DNA from: Luteimonas_C sp035250245
GTDB lineage: Bacteria; Pseudomonadota; Gammaproteobacteria; Xanthomonadales; Xanthomonadaceae
Assembly (NCBI GenBank): GCA_035250245.1
Contig: DATFFH010000045.1
Coordinates: forward strand, 1 to 64,000
Reading direction: 5' to 3'
DNA length: 64,000 bases
Part shown: piece after piece, positions 16,454-24,960 of the stretch
How the letters are laid out: the number at the start of each line of letters is the position of its first letter
Position numbering within the stretch: position 1 is the stretch's first letter
Position numbers and translations under genes: made by a program
The notes under the pieces: model-generated
What the model saw: the letters and a program-made list of their open reading frames with translations, nothing else
What the model was told of the DNA's origin: nothing
Database searches by the model: none

Positions 16454-16570
16454 GGCGTAGCTCCCTGGCGTTGGAGATAAGTCCAGGGAGCGGCATGGCT
16501 GGCCGTGATTTCGATCGGAGCGCCGCCCCCTGCGACGCGCCGCGAGGATGCGGCGCGAGGGCCTAGTCGG

Positions 16571-16591
16571 CCATCCCCGAAAACAGGTAGG
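16571..16591. promoter_or_regulatory. 21-bp shared upstream motif, copy 1
   Basis: A plus-strand block beginning ATCCCCGAAAACA and ending GGTAGGCG, 118-138 bp upstream of the start codon of adhesin 1. It matches 19 of 21 positions of the block at 17919-17939, which lies at a similar distance and in the same orientation upstream of the next minus-strand gene. Candidate activator or promoter element. Confidence 0.45.
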
Positions 16592-16633
16592 CGCAGTGTC
16601 CCCGCGTCGCGAGCGACGCGGGGACGGCGAAAC

Positions 16634-17770
16634 TCAGGCCTTGCTGATGCAGGCGATGCCGCTGACCACGCCGCCCGAAGGCGAATTGATGTGCGAGCGC
16701 AGCCGGTAAGGCCCTTCGCGCTTGTCGACGTTCACCTTCTTTTCGTTGTACAAGGCCCGGAACATGCCTTCCAGTTGCGATTTGTTGTTGATCGAACCGC
16801 CGCGGTGCAAGGCGATGTTGGCGTTGTTCGCCTTCGAGAACGGCACCGCGAACTGGACCGCGACGCTGTCGTGTCCGCCGCCGAGCGGAGTGAACACGTA
16901 CAGGCCTTCGGCACCGTAGAAGCCGGACTTGCGGTCCGCGAAGTAGATGCCGATCGCGACCTGGCGCTCTTCGGGCGTCTTGCCGGGGATGCGCGCCTTC
17001 AGCTGCACTTCGGGCGAATCCAGATCGCCGGTCAGATGGTCCGACATGAAGTTCTTGGTGGCGCCATGCGCCATGTACAGATCGCCGCCGTGGTAGCCGT
17101 CCACGCTCTTGCGCCAGTCGCGGACCACGAAATCGGTGTCGGTGTCGTTGATCACCACGCCCAGGATCCGAGCCTGCTTGTCGAAGATCATCCATTTCAG
17201 GATGCCGGCGAGGGCGCCGACCACCGCCAGCAACGCGGTTTTCAAACCGACTTTGCCGATCGCGCCGGTGAGCGCGTCTTTCAACCCATCGCCGTTGAAC
17301 AAGCGCTTGCCCACTTCCTTGCCGACGCCGATGCCGACCGCGATCACGAAGCCGCCGATGGTGTTGCCGACCAGGCTGCCGACGCTGTTCGAGCGCGACA
17401 TCAGGTCCAGCCGGCGGGTCAGGTCGATCACGTATTCGCGCACGCGCTCGCCGCTGTAGTCGGCGGCGATGTTCGCGTTGTGCTGGGTGATGAACACGTT
17501 CGGCTCGTTCTCCACGCCTTTGGCCAGCGGGCCGGGCACCGCGAATTCGCGGTCTTCCACTGGATAGCCTGCGTGCGACAGCACCGCGGCCGCCAGCGAA
17601 GCGCGCAGCTCCACATAGGCCTGTTCGCTGTCGAGGCTTTCGTCGGCGACGATCCTCTTCAGGTCGATGCCGAAATGCTTCTCCAGATTGCCGAGGATTT
17701 CCAGGCCGATTTCGCGCAGTCCGGCGTCGGTTTCGATCTTGGCTTGTTCGGTTTGGTCTTGGACTTCCAT
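16634..17770 (-). CDS. Uncharacterised two-part protein, possible membrane-active/actinoporin-like
   Basis: 378 residues from ATG 17770 (GGGAGA site upstream); a longer frame to 17881 is less likely. Not recognised as a named family. Residues 1-130 are helical and acidic. About 145-205 hold two Gly-rich hydrophobic segments (SLVGNTIGGFVIAVGIGVG and LLAVVGALAGILKWMIF). The C-terminal half (about 210-378) is predicted beta-rich, with VVINDTDTDF, FADRKSGFYGAEGLYVF and VAVQFAVPFSKANNANIAL. The order (VxNxT strand, G-x-x-G loop, strand, VPF...N...N) recalls the actinoporin/aegerolysin beta-sandwich, hence a possible membrane-active role. There is no Sec signal. This is inference from pattern only. 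Confidence 0.6.
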   Translation of the reverse strand: MEVQDQTEQAKIETDAGLREIGLEILGNLEKHFGIDLKRIVADESLDSEQAYVELRASLAAAVLSHAGYPVEDREFAVPGPLAKGVENEPNVFITQHNANIAADYSGERVREYVIDLTRRLDLMSRSNSVGSLVGNTIGGFVIAVGIGVGKEVGKRLFNGDGLKDALTGAIGKVGLKTALLAVVGALAGILKWMIFDKQARILGVVINDTDTDFVVRDWRKSVDGYHGGDLYMAHGATKNFMSDHLTGDLDSPEVQLKARIPGKTPEERQVAIGIYFADRKSGFYGAEGLYVFTPLGGGHDSVAVQFAVPFSKANNANIALHRGGSINNKSQLEGMFRALYNEKKVNVDKREGPYRLRSHINSPSGGVVSGIACISKA

Positions 17771-17918
17771 TCGAGTTTCTCCCGTTGATGACGCATCGTG
17801 GATAAGAAAAGCCACGACGAGCGTCGTCGGGAGGGAGGGCATCCTTCCGCGTTTGCGGTCGCTGCCCGAGCCGTCGTCCATGGCGCGGCCACCATGCGCG
17901 CAGACGGATGGCGACGGT

Positions 17919-17939
17919 ATCCCCGAAACCGGGTAGGCG
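17919..17939. promoter_or_regulatory. 21-bp shared upstream motif, copy 2
   Basis: The block begins ATCCCCGAAACCG and ends GGTAGGCG. It lies 149-169 bp upstream of the uncharacterised gene (start 17770) and 2 bp from the end of the kinase gene. It has 2 mismatches to copy 1 at 16571-16591, in the same orientation. Confidence 0.45.
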
Positions 17940-17940
17940 G

Positions 17941-19770
17941 TTATGCGGCCAGCGGGAAGTCCACGCGCAATTCAGTGCCGTCTTCGGCGGAAGCCAGTTG
18001 CAGCGCGCCGCCCAGGCGCTGCGCGCGCAAACGCATGCTGGCCATCCCGGCGCCGCCTTCGAAAGATCGCTGCTCGGCGCGGTCCGCCAGTCCGCGGCCG
18101 TCGTCGCGGACGCGCACTTCCATGCGCTCGCCCACGCGCGCGACGCGTACTTCCACGCGCTGCGCGCGGCTGTGCTTGAAGACGTTGGTCAGGGCCTCCT
18201 GCAGCAGGCGCAGCAGGTCCAAACTGCGCGCCGAGTCCAGCGCGATACCTTCCAGCCCGTCCAGTTGCCAACGCGCGTCGATTTCCGCGGCTTCCAGCAA
18301 GCGGCTGGCGCGGTGGCGGAGCGGCGCGATCAGATCGGCCAGATCGGCCTGCTCTTGCGCAGTGGTGTCGATCACCAGGCGCAGATCCTCGCGCATCTCT
18401 TTCAGCAGGTTCACCACGTCGGCTTTGGAAGTCGCTTCCGGCGCCTGCTCCAGCCGTGCGATGGCGCCGACCAGGGTGCCGCCGAAGCCGTCGTGCAGAT
18501 CGCGCACCAGCTTGAGCCGTTCGCCCGCGCGGCTGTGCGACAGTTCCAGCGCGTGCTGCCGGTTGAGCGTGGCCGACAGTTCGCCGGTCGCGGCCGCCAC
18601 TTCGCGCTGCAATTCGAGATTGAAGCCTTCGACACGCTTCATCGCGCCCACGAAACGGTGCGCCAGCACGAAGCCCATGCCCAACAGCATTACCGGCGAA
18701 GTGAACGCAGCCAGATAACCGGTTCCGCGCACCAAGCCCAGATACACCGCCGCGTCGTACAAAGTCACCAGCAGCGGCAGCAGGATGCACAGGCCCAGCA
18801 CTTGCTGGTCGCGCCGCCCGCGGCGCAGCGCGAACGCCACGAAAACGACGCTCGCCGCGTAGTGCAAGGCCATCATCGGCAGGACGTAAGCGTTGCGGTG
18901 CGGTCCCATGACTTGCGGAACGGCCAGCGCGAACGCGAACGCCGCCACGACGGCCCCGAACAGGATGCGTTCGAAGCGCGGCCAGCGCCGATCCGCGTAG
19001 CGCAGCAGGAAGACGACGTAAGTCGCGGCGATGCCGACGTAGCAAGCGGCGATGAATGCCTGCCAGCCGTCCGTGGTCGCGAAGGGCCAAGGGCTGGCGG
19101 CAACGAAGTTGTAGCCGTAAGCCAAGCCGAACAAGCCGTTGAGCGCAAACCAGCCGTAAGTCGTGTCCTGCCGGCGCAAGAGCCAGAACAGGCCGAACAA
19201 AGCGCTCAGCACGGCGCCGATCGCCGTGTCCAGCAATTGCAGGTCGTGGCGTACGAGTTTCTCGGCGCGGTACGCCGCTGCCACGGCCTGCGGTTCGCCG
19301 ACCGTAATTTTGCCGAAGGCGGGCTGGTAAGCGGCCAGGCCCGATACGCGCACCAAAAGTTCGTTCTCGCCCGGACGAAGCAGCGGCGCATCCAGCAGGA
19401 AGTAGCGCGGGGCCGTCCAACTGCGCGACAAGGGCTCGATCAGGCTCGCGTCGTGCGCAATCAGACTGCCGTTGAGATAGATCGCCGCCGCCATGCAGGT
19501 GTAGTCGACCAGCAGGCCGGTCGGCGCATGCGCATCGTCCTGCCGCCAGCGCACGCGGTACCAGACCACGCCGTCGTGTTGCGGCCAGCGCGTCTGCCAC
19601 TGGTCCATCAGCGTCACCGCCGTCCAGCCCTGCGCGGGCGGGGCCTGCGCCTCCCAGTCCGAGCGTACGGCGTCTGCACGATCGATCGTCTGGGTTTGCG
19701 CGCGCGCGGCAGCGCACGCCAGCAGCGCGAACAGCAGCAGGGCGGCCAGGCGTCCGATCGGCCTGGTCAA
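17941..19770 (-). CDS. 7TM-DISM sensor histidine kinase (NarL-type partner)
   Basis: 609 residues. A signal peptide is followed by an extracytoplasmic 7TMR-DISM beta domain (about 30-175), seven membrane helices (about 190-385), a HisKA_3 dimerisation domain with LVRDLHDGFGG (H426) and a C-terminal HATPase (LQEALTNVFKHS, RDDGRGL, AGMASMRLRAQRL). The start appears to be TTG 19770, whose last bases overlap the TGA of the upstream regulator (TTGA); no better start precedes the signal peptide. It phosphorylates its LuxR-type partner encoded just upstream. The ligand is unknown; carbohydrate or envelope signals are usual for the sensor class. Confidence 0.9.
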   Translation of the reverse strand: MTRPIGRLAALLLFALLACAAARAQTQTIDRADAVRSDWEAQAPPAQGWTAVTLMDQWQTRWPQHDGVVWYRVRWRQDDAHAPTGLLVDYTCMAAAIYLNGSLIAHDASLIEPLSRSWTAPRYFLLDAPLLRPGENELLVRVSGLAAYQPAFGKITVGEPQAVAAAYRAEKLVRHDLQLLDTAIGAVLSALFGLFWLLRRQDTTYGWFALNGLFGLAYGYNFVAASPWPFATTDGWQAFIAACYVGIAATYVVFLLRYADRRWPRFERILFGAVVAAFAFALAVPQVMGPHRNAYVLPMMALHYAASVVFVAFALRRGRRDQQVLGLCILLPLLVTLYDAAVYLGLVRGTGYLAAFTSPVMLLGMGFVLAHRFVGAMKRVEGFNLELQREVAAATGELSATLNRQHALELSHSRAGERLKLVRDLHDGFGGTLVGAIARLEQAPEATSKADVVNLLKEMREDLRLVIDTTAQEQADLADLIAPLRHRASRLLEAAEIDARWQLDGLEGIALDSARSLDLLRLLQEALTNVFKHSRAQRVEVRVARVGERMEVRVRDDGRGLADRAEQRSFEGGAGMASMRLRAQRLGGALQLASAEDGTELRVDFPLAA

Positions 19771-20435
19771 TTCAGCAATCCCATCGAGCGCGCCTCAAAA
19801 ACCGCGGCCGTGCGCGAACCTACCGCCAGCTTGCGGTAGATGTTCTTGGTATGGCATTCGATGGTGAGCTTGGACAGCGACACCAGTTCGGCGATCTCGC
19901 GGTTGCTGAAGCCCTGCGCCACCAGCTTGAGTATTTCGCGTTCGCGTTCCGACAACTGCGGAGCGGATGCGGCCGAGGGCGCGGCTGGAGCGGTGTGCGG
20001 CAGCAGGGCGAGGATCCGCCGCGCAATGGTGGGATCGATCGGCGCGCCGCCGCGCTGCAAGCTTTTCAGGGAGACGCGCAGTTCGTCGTCGTCGCGATCC
20101 TTGAGCAGATAACCGATCGCGCCGGCCTGCACCGCGGCCAGGATGGTCTCTTCTTCCGCCCAGGCCGACACGATGACCGACGAGGTTTGCGGCGCGTGCT
20201 GTTGCATCCAAGCGATCAGGCCGATGCCGTTGCCATCGGGCAATTGCACGTCCACCAAGGCCACGGAGAACGGTCGCGCCCGCAGGCGGTCCCGCGCCTG
20301 GGCGAGATCGGAAGCGGTTTCGATACGCGCATCTCCGTCAGCGATGCCGGAAAGCAGGCGCAGAAGACGCTGCTGCGCGAGCGGATCGTCTTCCACTACC
20401 AAGATGGACGCCAAGCTGACCGGCTGCGGATTCAT
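19767..20435 (-). CDS. LuxR/NarL-family response regulator
   Basis: 222 residues. The receiver domain (about 10-130) has VVEDD and the phospho-acceptor D62 in VALVDVQLPDG, and K near LLKDRDD. The LuxR HTH (about 155-215) reads LSEREREILKLVAQGFSNRE, then IAELVSLSKLTIECHTKNIY. ATG 20435 has GGGGGT upstream. Much longer upstream frames are ignored because receiver homology begins here. The gene overlaps the 7TM-DISM kinase by 4 bp, so they form one operon and two-component pair. Adjacent surface-protein genes are plausible targets, but no binding site is proven. Confidence 0.93.
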   Translation of the reverse strand: MNPQPVSLASILVVEDDPLAQQRLLRLLSGIADGDARIETASDLAQARDRLRARPFSVALVDVQLPDGNGIGLIAWMQQHAPQTSSVIVSAWAEEETILAAVQAGAIGYLLKDRDDDELRVSLKSLQRGGAPIDPTIARRILALLPHTAPAAPSAASAPQLSEREREILKLVAQGFSNREIAELVSLSKLTIECHTKNIYRKLAVGSRTAAVFEARSMGLLN

Positions 20436-20494
20436 GCCTACCCCCGGCCGCGAGTTTAGCGCGGCCGCTGCGACGGGATATTGCGCGAATTGGC

Positions 20495-20523
20495 AAAAAA
20501 AACCCCTTCCGGGCGGAAGGGGT
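20495..20523 (-). terminator. Intrinsic terminator of the beta-propeller gene
   Basis: Stem CCCCTTCC/GGAAGGGG with a GGGC loop. On the minus strand it is followed by eight T residues (20502-20495). It lies about 29 bp after the propeller gene stop and 60 bp before the response-regulator start. Confidence 0.92.
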
Positions 20524-20551
20524 CGGCATGGCCGAATCGGGATGGTCGCGA

Positions 20552-21454
20552 TCAATCCAGCTTGTAGCGCGCGATGAAGAAGTCGGGGAACCAATCCGGG
20601 TCTTCGATGAAATTGCGGATCCAGATCAGCCGGTTCTCTTCCCACAGCATGGTCGGGTGGTAGTCGTCGGCGTTCGAATTCACGCACGGGCCCAGATTGC
20701 GCGCGGGCTGGAACGCGCCGCGGCGCGCATCGCTGCGGTAGATGTCGCCCCAGCCGTAACCGCCGGGGCGGCTGAGCGATGCGAACAGCAAAGTCTTCCC
20801 GTCCGGCGAGATCTCCGGGTTGTATTCCCAATAGTCGGCGGTGTTGACCGCCGTGCTCAGCTTCACCGCCGGGCCGAAACTGCCATCCGGACGGCGTGCG
20901 CTGCGCCAGACGTCCCACTGTTCGTTGTCGCGATTGCTGCCGTAGTAGAGATTGCCGTGGCGATCGATGCTGGGATAGAGCTCGTCGGCAGCGCTGTTCG
21001 GGCCGGCGCCCAAATGCCGTGGCTGGCCGAAACCGCGCGCGTCGCTGTAGCTCATCTTCCACAGGTCGAAGAATTCCAGCGGCTGTCCGCCCGGCTGCAA
21101 GGGGCGCTTGGACGAGAAATAGATGGTCTTGCCGTCGGGTGAGAACACGGTATCGACGTCGTCGTAGATACCCGAGAACGGCGCGACGACCGGCTCGCTC
21201 CAGCCGCCGCGCCGGTATTCGGACACCAGGATCACCAACTGCTCGCCGGCGAAGCCGTTGCCGACCGTCCACAGCGCCAGGTTGCGGTCCGGCGACAAGG
21301 TGATGCGGGATTCCCAATTGTTTCCGGGGCGGGAAATGACCCCTTCGCCGAAGATCTTGATCGGCGCGCATTGGCCGCCCTCGGCAGCGGCTGGCAGGGC
21401 GATCGCGGACAGGCACAGGAGGAGAGCGGAACACAGCGCGGCGCGGCGTTTCAT
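20552..21454 (-). CDS. Secreted TolB/PD40-type beta-propeller protein
   Basis: 300 residues. The signal peptide (RAALCSALLLCLSAIALPAAAEG) is followed by repeated propeller blades with PD40-type motifs: ITLSPDRNLALW, TVFSPDGKTIYFSS, LYPSIDRHGNLYYGSN and PEISPDGKTLLFAS. The SPDG and DIYRS blocks are typical of TolB-like WD40 proteins that read out bound ligands or sugars. ATG 21454 is chosen for the signal peptide. The gene has its own terminator, and its promoter region is divergent from the LytS-like kinase. Periplasmic or extracellular location is expected; the partner is unknown. Confidence 0.82.
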   Translation of the reverse strand: MKRRAALCSALLLCLSAIALPAAAEGGQCAPIKIFGEGVISRPGNNWESRITLSPDRNLALWTVGNGFAGEQLVILVSEYRRGGWSEPVVAPFSGIYDDVDTVFSPDGKTIYFSSKRPLQPGGQPLEFFDLWKMSYSDARGFGQPRHLGAGPNSAADELYPSIDRHGNLYYGSNRDNEQWDVWRSARRPDGSFGPAVKLSTAVNTADYWEYNPEISPDGKTLLFASLSRPGGYGWGDIYRSDARRGAFQPARNLGPCVNSNADDYHPTMLWEENRLIWIRNFIEDPDWFPDFFIARYKLD

Positions 21455-21597
21455 GGCGGTTCCCGGTCGTGGATACCGCCGCAAACTCGGATTGCGCGCG
21501 TGCGCCGGCAAGGCCGATGTGACGAACGCATCCGCGACGGTGATCAAGGCCAGGGCGACGGGTTGCAACGGCATGCCTGCGCCGCTAGTTTGCGGCC

Positions 21598-22668
21598 ATG
21601 TCGAGGCGCGATTGGCTGGTCGTATTGGCGGTGGTCTTCTGGTGGACGCTGGAAGGCCTGGTCACGACCGGCCAATTGCTGACCATGCAATTCGGCGACG
21701 ACGAAGTGCTGACCCTGAGCCAGGCCGCGCGGCGCGGAATCGCCTCGGCCTGGCTGTGGATCCCTTTTTCGCTGGGTCTGTTCTGGCTGGTGGAGCGCTT
21801 TCCGATCGAACGCGGGCGCTTGGCGACCTCGATCGGCGTGTCCCTCGTCGCCGTGGCGGCCATCGTCGTGCTGCGCGCCGTCACCATCTATCAGCTCAAC
21901 CCCTGGCTCGGCTGGTACCGCGAACTGCCGCCCTTCCGCGACGTGCTCGTGACCAGCGTGTTCAATAATTTCCTGCTGGCTTGGCTGAACATCGGCGTGG
22001 CGCATGCTTGGCTGTTCGGCCGGCGCGCCCTGCAACGGCAGCGCCAGGCGGAACAGCTGCAGGCGCGTTTGACCGAGACGCGGTTGGAAGCGCTGAGCGC
22101 GCAGCTCAATCCGCATTTCCTGTTCAACGCTTTGAATTCGATGGCCGAACTGGTGCACCGCGATCCGGCGGCGACCGACCGGATGCTGGTGGGGCTAGGC
22201 GAATTGCTGCGCAGCAGCCTCGATCACAAACAACGCCCGCTGGTGCCGCTGCACGAGGAGTTGCGCCTGTTGCGGCATTACCTGGACATCGAAAAAGTGC
22301 GGCTGGGCGAGCGGCTGCAACTGCATTGGGACATCGACGATGCCGTGCGCGACGCTCCGGTTCCGCCGCTGTTGCTGCAGCCCCTGGCCGAAAACGCGAT
22401 TCGGCATGCGATCGCCGAGAAGATCGCGCCGGGCCATCTGAGCGTGAGCGTGCGCGGCGACGGCGAATGGTTGCTGATCGAAATCCGCGACGACGGCGAC
22501 GGCAGGTCGACCGCGCCGCGGCACGGCACCGGCTTGGCCAATATCCGTTCGCGCTTGGAAGTGTTGTTCGGTCAGGAGTATGGGATGGAGCTCGACAGCA
22601 GCGGTCCGGAAGGTGGTACGTGCGCGCGATTGCGCCTGCCGCTGCGGCGCGAGAGGATCGCGGCATGA
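21598..22668 (+). CDS. LytS/AlgZ-like sensor histidine kinase
   Basis: 356 residues. Four membrane helices in the first 150 residues are followed by a His_kinase (PF06580-type) segment with SAQLNPHFLFNALNSM (phosphorylated H173) and a HATPase with PPLLLQPLAENAIRHAI and HGTGLANIRSRL. There is no periplasmic sensor domain, so sensing is probably in the membrane. The stop overlaps the next gene's ATG (ATGA), which encodes its LytTR response regulator. In xanthomonads and pseudomonads such pairs control adhesion, alginate or twitching functions; the target here is not known. Confidence 0.92.
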   Translation: MSRRDWLVVLAVVFWWTLEGLVTTGQLLTMQFGDDEVLTLSQAARRGIASAWLWIPFSLGLFWLVERFPIERGRLATSIGVSLVAVAAIVVLRAVTIYQLNPWLGWYRELPPFRDVLVTSVFNNFLLAWLNIGVAHAWLFGRRALQRQRQAEQLQARLTETRLEALSAQLNPHFLFNALNSMAELVHRDPAATDRMLVGLGELLRSSLDHKQRPLVPLHEELRLLRHYLDIEKVRLGERLQLHWDIDDAVRDAPVPPLLLQPLAENAIRHAIAEKIAPGHLSVSVRGDGEWLLIEIRDDGDGRSTAPRHGTGLANIRSRLEVLFGQEYGMELDSSGPEGGTCARLRLPLRRERIAA

Positions 22669-23423
22669 ACCGGCCGTTGCGGGCGGTGATCGTCGACGAC
22701 GAGCCTTTGGCGCGCGCGCGTTTGAGCCGCCTGCTCGGCGACGAAGGCGAGGTGGAAGTGCTGGCCGAATTCGGCGACGGCGAATCGGCGGCGCGCGAGT
22801 TGCCCGCGCTTTCGCCGGATGTGGTCTTCGTCGACGTGCGCATGCCGCAGATGAACGGTTTCGCGATGCTCGAACAACTGCCGGCAGAGCCGCGGCCGCT
22901 GGTGGTGTTCGTGACCGCGTATTCGGAGCATGCGGTACAGGCCTTCGACGCGCATGCGGCCGATTATCTGGTCAAGCCGGTGGCGCCCGACCGCCTGCGC
23001 GATTCGGTGCAGCGCATCCGTCGCCAATTGGCCTCGCAAGGCGGCCGCGAAAAGGCCCGAGACAACGCGCGCTATCCGGAACGGCTGGCGGTGCCGGACG
23101 GCGCGCGCGTGCGCATCGTTCCGGTCGCCGACATCGAATACGTGCTGGCCCAGGGCAACTACGTGGAACTGAAGGTGGGTGGGCGCGGCCTGTTGCTGCG
23201 CGAGACGATGGCCGGCATCCAGGAACGCCTGGATCCGGTTCAGTTCGTCCGCATCCATCGCTCACGCATCGTACGGGTGGGCATGATCGAACAGATCGAG
23301 CCGTACGGCGCCGGTCAATACGTGGTGCGGATGCGCAGCGGCGCCCGATTGACCTCCGGCCGCAGCTTCCGCGCCGAGCTCAGGCGCGCATTGGGGTTGG
23401 CGGCGAACGGCGGCGAAGGCTGA
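22665..23423 (+). CDS. LytTR-family response regulator (AlgR-like)
   Basis: 252 residues. The receiver domain (1-120) has IVDDEPLAR and the phospho-acceptor D57 in VVFVDVRMPQMNG, with K in YLVKPV. The LytTR DNA-binding domain (about 145-245) contains IEYVLAQGNYVEL, FVRIHRSRIVR and SGRSFRAELR. The 4-bp ATGA overlap with the kinase gene shows translational coupling. LytTR proteins bind short direct repeats; no such site is obvious at the operon start. Confidence 0.93.
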   Translation: MNRPLRAVIVDDEPLARARLSRLLGDEGEVEVLAEFGDGESAARELPALSPDVVFVDVRMPQMNGFAMLEQLPAEPRPLVVFVTAYSEHAVQAFDAHAADYLVKPVAPDRLRDSVQRIRRQLASQGGREKARDNARYPERLAVPDGARVRIVPVADIEYVLAQGNYVELKVGGRGLLLRETMAGIQERLDPVQFVRIHRSRIVRVGMIEQIEPYGAGQYVVRMRSGARLTSGRSFRAELRRALGLAANGGEG

Positions 23424-23436
23424 GAGGCTGAAAGGT

Positions 23437-23925
23437 TCAGCGCGGCGCGTCGCGTCCGGCTTCCATCGCTTCTTCCAAGCGCCAGGTCAGGGCGAGGAGG
23501 CGTCCGCGGAAACGCGACAAGCGTGCCAGCGTGGCGCCTTTCCGGTCGGTGCGCATTTCGGCGAGCAGGGCGCGGCCTTCCTCCATCAACGGCGAAGGCC
23601 CCAAGACGTGATAGCCGCCGACGATCCGGTGCAGATGCTGCGCCGCGCGGTCCAGATCGCATGCGTCCAAACAAGCGTCGAGTTCGCCGATGTCCTTGAG
23701 CGTAGCCTCGATCAGCACCAGCGCGACGCCGTCCGCGGCATCGGCGTCGCCGAGCAGATCGACCAGAGCGCTCAATTCGGGGCAGGCGAGGCAAGCGGCA
23801 GGATTGGGCGCCGCGTTCGTCGCGGTCGGTGCGGGTAGCAGCTTGAGCTCAGCGTCCGGCCGCGGAAGCGGCGTAGCTTCGCTGTGTGCGGAGCCGGGCG
23901 ATGGCGCCCTGCAGAGCTCGTGCAT
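23437..23925 (-). CDS. Hpt phosphotransfer-domain protein
   Basis: 162 residues. ATG 23925 has GGGGGAAAA just upstream. The N-terminal 60 residues are Pro/Ala-rich and probably disordered. The rest (about 60-150) is a four-helix Hpt domain: LVDLLGDADAADGVALVLIE, then a DIGELDACLDACDLDRAAQH helix, and LHRIVGG with the phospho-accepting H99, where canonical Hpt proteins have AHKLKGS. There is no kinase domain and no receiver. It is divergent from the RcsB-like regulator and shares a 206-bp control region with it, so it likely relays phosphate between a distant hybrid kinase and that regulator. Confidence 0.8.
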   Translation of the reverse strand: MHELCRAPSPGSAHSEATPLPRPDAELKLLPAPTATNAAPNPAACLACPELSALVDLLGDADAADGVALVLIEATLKDIGELDACLDACDLDRAAQHLHRIVGGYHVLGPSPLMEEGRALLAEMRTDRKGATLARLSRFRGRLLALTWRLEEAMEAGRDAPR

Positions 23926-23969
23926 GGTTTTCCCCCGCCGGCACGATGGTCGATGCCGTTTGTCCCGTG

Positions 23970-23985
23970 TGTGACGCTCGTCACG
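23970..23985. promoter_or_regulatory. Clp/CRP-like operator
   Basis: TGTGACGCTCGTCACG matches the CRP/Clp consensus TGTGA-N6-TCACA except for the last base. It lies 45 bp upstream of the hpt start and about 147 bp upstream of the divergent response-regulator start. Clp of xanthomonads binds this consensus and is inhibited by c-di-GMP, so the pair could be c-di-GMP responsive. Confidence 0.5.
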
Positions 23986-24131
23986 TATAAGCAAACGCAA
24001 CCTGGAGAACAGAGCGGACGGGCTGCTTGAATCGATATAAACGATGTAACGCGTGGCTTTACACACACATTCCGAAGATCGCAGACGCGGTACCCTCGGC
24101 TGGCAGGGGTCGATCGTAGAGACAGGCACGG

Positions 24132-24770
24132 ATGAACGCTTTACGCATCGTCATCGCTGACGACCACGCCGTCGTTTTGGCCGGCGTCCGCGCCGTCCTG
24201 GAACGCACCGAACCGCCGATCGAGGTGGTCGCGGCCGCGCAGAGCGGCGAGGAACTGCTCGGGCTGCTCGACCGCGTGCCGTGCGACGTGCTGGTGACCG
24301 ACTTTTCCATGCCTTCGCCCAACGATCACGGCCGCGACGGACTGCGGATGTTGCAGACGATCCGGCGCACCCACCCGCTGCTGCGCGTGTTGGTGCTGAC
24401 CATGCTCGACAATCCTTCGATCCTGCGCGCGATCCGGGAATTGGCCCACGGCTTGATCAGCAAGCGCTCGGACCTGCGCGAGCTGCCGGCGGCCGTGGCG
24501 GTGGTCGGCGCCGGACGCAGCTATCTCAGTCCCTTGCTGCAGGCCGCGCTGGAGGCGGAGGCCGGCCGGCCCGAAGCGGCGCTGACCGCGCGCGAGACCG
24601 AAGTCGTCCGCCTGTTCGCGGAAGGCTATTCGGTCAGCGAAATCGCGCGCAGGCTGAACCGCAGCATCAAGACGATCAGCCACCAGAAGGCAGACGCCAT
24701 GCGCAAGCTCGGCATCGACAATCACAGCCAGTTGTACGCGTATGCCCGCGATCACGGCCTGAAATCGTGA
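24132..24770 (+). CDS. RcsB/BvgA-like LuxR-family response regulator
   Basis: 212 residues. The receiver has VIADDHAVV, phospho-acceptor D57 in VLVTDFSMPSPNDHGRDG, and the TMLDNPS and ISKRSD blocks. The receiver insert SPNDHGRDG is typical of the RcsB class, which is fed by Hpt proteins. The LuxR HTH (about 148-205) contains LTARETEVVRLFAEGYSVSE and SIKTISHQKADAMRKLGI. It is divergent from the hpt gene and 190 bp upstream of the large YadA-like gene on the same strand, which is a natural candidate target. Confidence 0.93.
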   Translation: MNALRIVIADDHAVVLAGVRAVLERTEPPIEVVAAAQSGEELLGLLDRVPCDVLVTDFSMPSPNDHGRDGLRMLQTIRRTHPLLRVLVLTMLDNPSILRAIRELAHGLISKRSDLRELPAAVAVVGAGRSYLSPLLQAALEAEAGRPEAALTARETEVVRLFAEGYSVSEIARRLNRSIKTISHQKADAMRKLGIDNHSQLYAYARDHGLKS

Positions 24771-24960
24771 CGTATCTCATGTTTTCGACGGCCGGCTGAT
24801 CAATATCAGATTCGTCTCATTTTCCTAATCGCGCCATCCGCCCAGGGTGGTTCGTGGCGCAATGCATGACGCACCGCGCCAAGGGGCGCGTTCGATAGCG
24901 GATCGCCGCAACCAGGCGCTGCGCTGTCGCCGGTTCGATCCAGGGACTGAGGGGAAAATC

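Noticed and set aside
19767..21434. 555-residue fused response regulator
   Set aside because: The frame continues upstream through a terminator and the antisense of the propeller gene; homology begins only at residue MNPQP, start 20435.
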